Below, one piece after another: positions 14,898 through 16,552 of a stretch of DNA of 16,552 nucleotides. Origin of the DNA: Roseburia sp. CAG:309. Its GTDB lineage: Bacteria > Bacillota > Clostridia > Lachnospirales > Lachnospiraceae. The position numbers and the translations under genes are program-made. Every line of letters starts with the position of its first letter. Position 1 is the stretch's first letter. The stretch lies in assembly GCA_000434115.1 (NCBI GenBank), contig FR894056.1:20914-37465 (forward strand). Reading direction: 5' to 3'. Below the pieces are notes generated by a model that saw only the letters and a list, made by a program, of their open reading frames with translations, searched no databases and was not told the DNA's origin.

Positions 14898-14927
14898 TAT
14901 TTTATGCAAGCACTTGGTAAATGTGAA
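14898..14927 (-). promoter_or_regulatory. Possible sigma-E/sigma-K type sporulation promoter before sleC
   Basis: Minus strand TTCACATT (14927-14920), a 13-bp spacer, then CATAAAATA (14906-14898). This resembles the mother-cell sigma-E pattern and also the CATAnnnTA -10 of sigma-K. It lies about 18 nt before the TTG start of sleC. The match is short and could be chance. Confidence 0.3.
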
Positions 14928-14930
14928 TTT

Positions 14931-14937
14931 CCTCCTT
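14931..14937 (-). promoter_or_regulatory. Orphan Shine-Dalgarno sequence without a start codon
   Basis: AAGGAGG directly follows the stop codon of the GLUG remnant. At the right distance downstream there is only ATT, in frame with sleC but closed by TAA at 14904-14902. No ATG, GTG or TTG at normal spacing opens a long frame. Confidence 0.5.
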
Positions 14938-15138
14938 TTAAACTTCTTCTACATCATCCCAAAAATACGCACCAATTTTATTGATATAATGGTAACCCTT
15001 TACGGTTCCGGACACCTTACAATTCTCAATCTTTCCATACAAAAGATTTCCGGCAATTCCGCCGACGTACAGCCGTCCATGCACATTGGTTCCTTTTAAT
15101 TTCAAATCTCTTACCGTTCCTTTCAGAACACTAAACAA
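14938..15138 (-). pseudogene. Remnant of a GLUG-motif surface protein
   Basis: About 66 codons reading GTVRDLKLKG...GRLYVGGIAGN...GKIENCKVSGTVKG, an almost perfect GLUG motif of the kind repeated many times in secreted beta-helical surface proteins. The frame opens with a TTG lacking a ribosome site and is only one motif long, so this looks like the 3' end of a lost gene. The next frame upstream (15123-15212) reads a Lys-rich stretch GKGKPSVSWYKKKKKAKLV that looks like debris of a surface-protein domain, consistent with a frameshift. Whether it once belonged to the LRR gene upstream is unknown. Confidence 0.5.
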
Positions 15139-15307
15139 ACCAATTTGGCTTTTTTCTTCTTTTTATACCAGGAAACAGAAGGTTTTCCCTTGCCTTTTAC
15201 TCCCTCTCTATATTAATATTTTTATATCTGTAACAACTCAAAGAAAACATTATACAACATAGAAGGGAATTCACTCCTGTATGCAAGAAACCACTGAGAC
15301 AATCACT
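15139..15307. other. Non-coding gap between the LRR gene and the GLUG remnant
   Basis: AT-rich sequence with no complete gene. On the minus strand it has a TATAAT hexamer near 15247-15252 without a good -35 box at normal spacing, and the Lys-rich frame fragment mentioned under the GLUG remnant. Probably decayed surface-protein sequence. Confidence 0.4.
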
Positions 15308-16552
15308 TTAATTCATCATTCGGAATGGATCCGCCTGATCCCAAGCAAGTGGATTATAAAGCCAACTCCTGTCTCTCAAAAGTGGTGCCTGAACAGAGAC
15401 TTTGTTTCTAACCACTTTTATGTTTTGAAATTTTGCTCGACTTCCTCTCACATAAAAGGATAACTTTTTCTTTTGATAACGTTCATACGTTTTTTTACTG
15501 ATTTGTATCTTTTCTCCGCCTTTTACCTGCAAATATTTCAATGACTGAAAATCAGACAGATCCGGAACTTTTTTCGACACTGTAAATTCCAAATGGCGAA
15601 TTTTATTATCTTTTGCCACTTTGATTTTCTTAATATCCAAACTCTTTTTTGTTGCATACGTTACCTCTACAAGCGGATTTTTCTTGTCACTCAAAATATC
15701 TCCCTCATACATTACATATTTCTTGCCTACCTTACGCTTTCGGTAATCTTCCTGCAGTTTTTTAACGTCAGAACTTGTTAATTTTCGCTTCTTATGGATA
15801 TCTTTTATTGGTGTCAAATAATCCTGGCGTTTATATTTTCCGCTTATGATCAATTTTTCTAATTTTTTATTTTTCCGCAGATCCAGGACTTTCGTCTCTG
15901 TATCTCGTAAAACAAGGCTTTTCAAATTTTTATTTGCGCTAAGATCCAGTTTTTTAATCTCAGTAATCTGAAAAGGTTCGCAAAAAACAGTTTCTTTATC
16001 CGGACAGCCGAACTGTAATTTTTCCAAATTGACTGCTTCTTTCAATGAAAGCGTATCAAAATGATATCCACAGCCAAAACACAAGTTCTTGATTTGCGGA
16101 AGCGGCATTCGTTCTTTAAATTGTTTCCATTCTTCTTTTCCAAATGCGAATGCCTCATCAGTCCTCTTTGGAGCATGTGTGTCTACCTGTTTGTCGTCTC
16201 CAATAAACAAATCCGTTAGGTTCTTATTTTTCAATAAGGAGCCTTGCGTATAGCGGTATCCTAAAATTTTCAATTTTTTCAATTGTCCGAAATACTCTAT
16301 TCCCTTTAAGGACAGCTTCTGACCTTCCTTCATGTGTTCTCCTGCATTTACATCTTTGTCATTAACTGTCGATATGATTGCCGCAAAAGAATACTCTTCT
16401 TTTTGAATAAGAGTTTCATCTAACTCTCCACACATGACAGACACTTCCGTCACACAATTACGCTCTTCCAGACTCAGTTTTCCATCTCCATTCTGATCAA
16501 TTTTTCCTGCAAAATCACGCAATGCTTGTGATGGAAAATTTTGTTCATTGAT
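15308..16552 (-). CDS. Secreted leucine-rich-repeat protein with EF-hand-like N-terminal motif (5' end outside window)
   Basis: The frame is open to the window edge: ten codons (INEQNFPSQA) precede the first possible start at 16522, which is a TTG, so the true start and any signal peptide lie outside. The in-window part has 414 residues. Near its start it reads FPSQALRDFAGKIDQNGDGKLSLEER, where DQNGDGKLSLEE is an EF-hand or dockerin-like calcium loop. This layout is common in Lachnospiraceae surface LRR proteins. Irregular leucine-rich repeats follow (for example LKKLKILGYRY, IKKLDLSANKNLKSLVL, TKVLDLRKNKKLEKLIISG), then a Lys-rich beta-strand region. The last 25 or so residues (LLRDRSWLYNPLAWDQADPFRMMN) are unlike the rest and may be read-out into foreign or shifted sequence. 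No sortase motif or other wall anchor is seen. Function unknown, probably adhesion or binding. Confidence 0.75.
   Translation of the reverse strand: MNEQNFPSQALRDFAGKIDQNGDGKLSLEERNCVTEVSVMCGELDETLIQKEEYSFAAIISTVNDKDVNAGEHMKEGQKLSLKGIEYFGQLKKLKILGYRYTQGSLLKNKNLTDLFIGDDKQVDTHAPKRTDEAFAFGKEEWKQFKERMPLPQIKNLCFGCGYHFDTLSLKEAVNLEKLQFGCPDKETVFCEPFQITEIKKLDLSANKNLKSLVLRDTETKVLDLRKNKKLEKLIISGKYKRQDYLTPIKDIHKKRKLTSSDVKKLQEDYRKRKVGKKYVMYEGDILSDKKNPLVEVTYATKKSLDIKKIKVAKDNKIRHLEFTVSKKVPDLSDFQSLKYLQVKGGEKIQISKKTYERYQKKKLSFYVRGSRAKFQNIKVVRNKVSVQAPLLRDRSWLYNPLAWDQADPFRMMN

Noticed and set aside
15291..15385. Miniature transposon with terminal inverted repeats
   Set aside because: The arms match only with a 5-nt gap and no target duplication is visible. 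I mention the site only as a possible cause of the odd LRR C-terminus.
15281..15463. Plus-strand small open frame near the LRR gene end
   Set aside because: No ribosome site, antisense to the LRR coding region, and no recognisable motif.

Overview
The window looks like a chromosomal segment of a spore-forming, strictly anaerobic Firmicute of the Lachnospiraceae type (Blautia/Coprococcus/Dorea-like). The evidence is the strong AGGAGG ribosome sites, moderate-to-low GC, a SleC-type spore cortex lytic enzyme, a GH8 exo-oligoxylanase typical of xylan-using gut bacteria, and a secreted LRR/EF-hand protein of a kind common in this family. Genus assignment is inference. Every gene is on the minus strand except one plus-strand module at 12.8-13.5 kb.

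Layout, in minus-strand transcription order (right to left). 16552-15308: 3' part of a secreted leucine-rich-repeat protein whose start lies outside the window. 15307-14905: a decayed stretch with a GLUG-motif remnant and an orphan Shine-Dalgarno sequence. 14880-13579: a SleC-like cortex lytic enzyme with an odd start. 12691-11411: serS. 11328-9210: a CPBP membrane protease overlapping an AlaA-type aminotransferase. 9140-8259: a lytic transglycosylase without signal peptide. 8201-6672: gpmI with a strong terminator. 6533-5460: mnmA. A 120-nt nested inverted repeat follows. 5233-3884: glmM. 3859-2717: the GH8 enzyme. 2633-1: tig, clpP and clpX (cut by the window edge), the classic protein-folding and proteolysis cluster.

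The most interesting element is the plus-strand island between serS and sleC (about 12822-13544). A sigma-A promoter precedes three tandem repeats of about 40 nt. Each repeat can fold as an H-type pseudoknot, and the repeats differ by compensatory base changes in both pseudoknot stems. A hairpin terminator, a Shine-Dalgarno sequence and a 165-codon ORF follow. This is the architecture of a type III toxin-antitoxin locus (ToxIN/CptIN/TenpIN), in which a repeat RNA inhibits a ribonuclease toxin. The toxin is not one I can place firmly in a named family, so it may be a poorly described branch.

The rest is ordinary housekeeping: peptidoglycan precursor supply (GlmM), tRNA thiolation (MnmA), glycolysis (GpmI), alanine synthesis (AlaA-like), tRNA charging (SerS) and protein quality control (Tig, ClpP, ClpX). 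I found no tRNA, rRNA, insertion sequence, CRISPR array or prophage gene.
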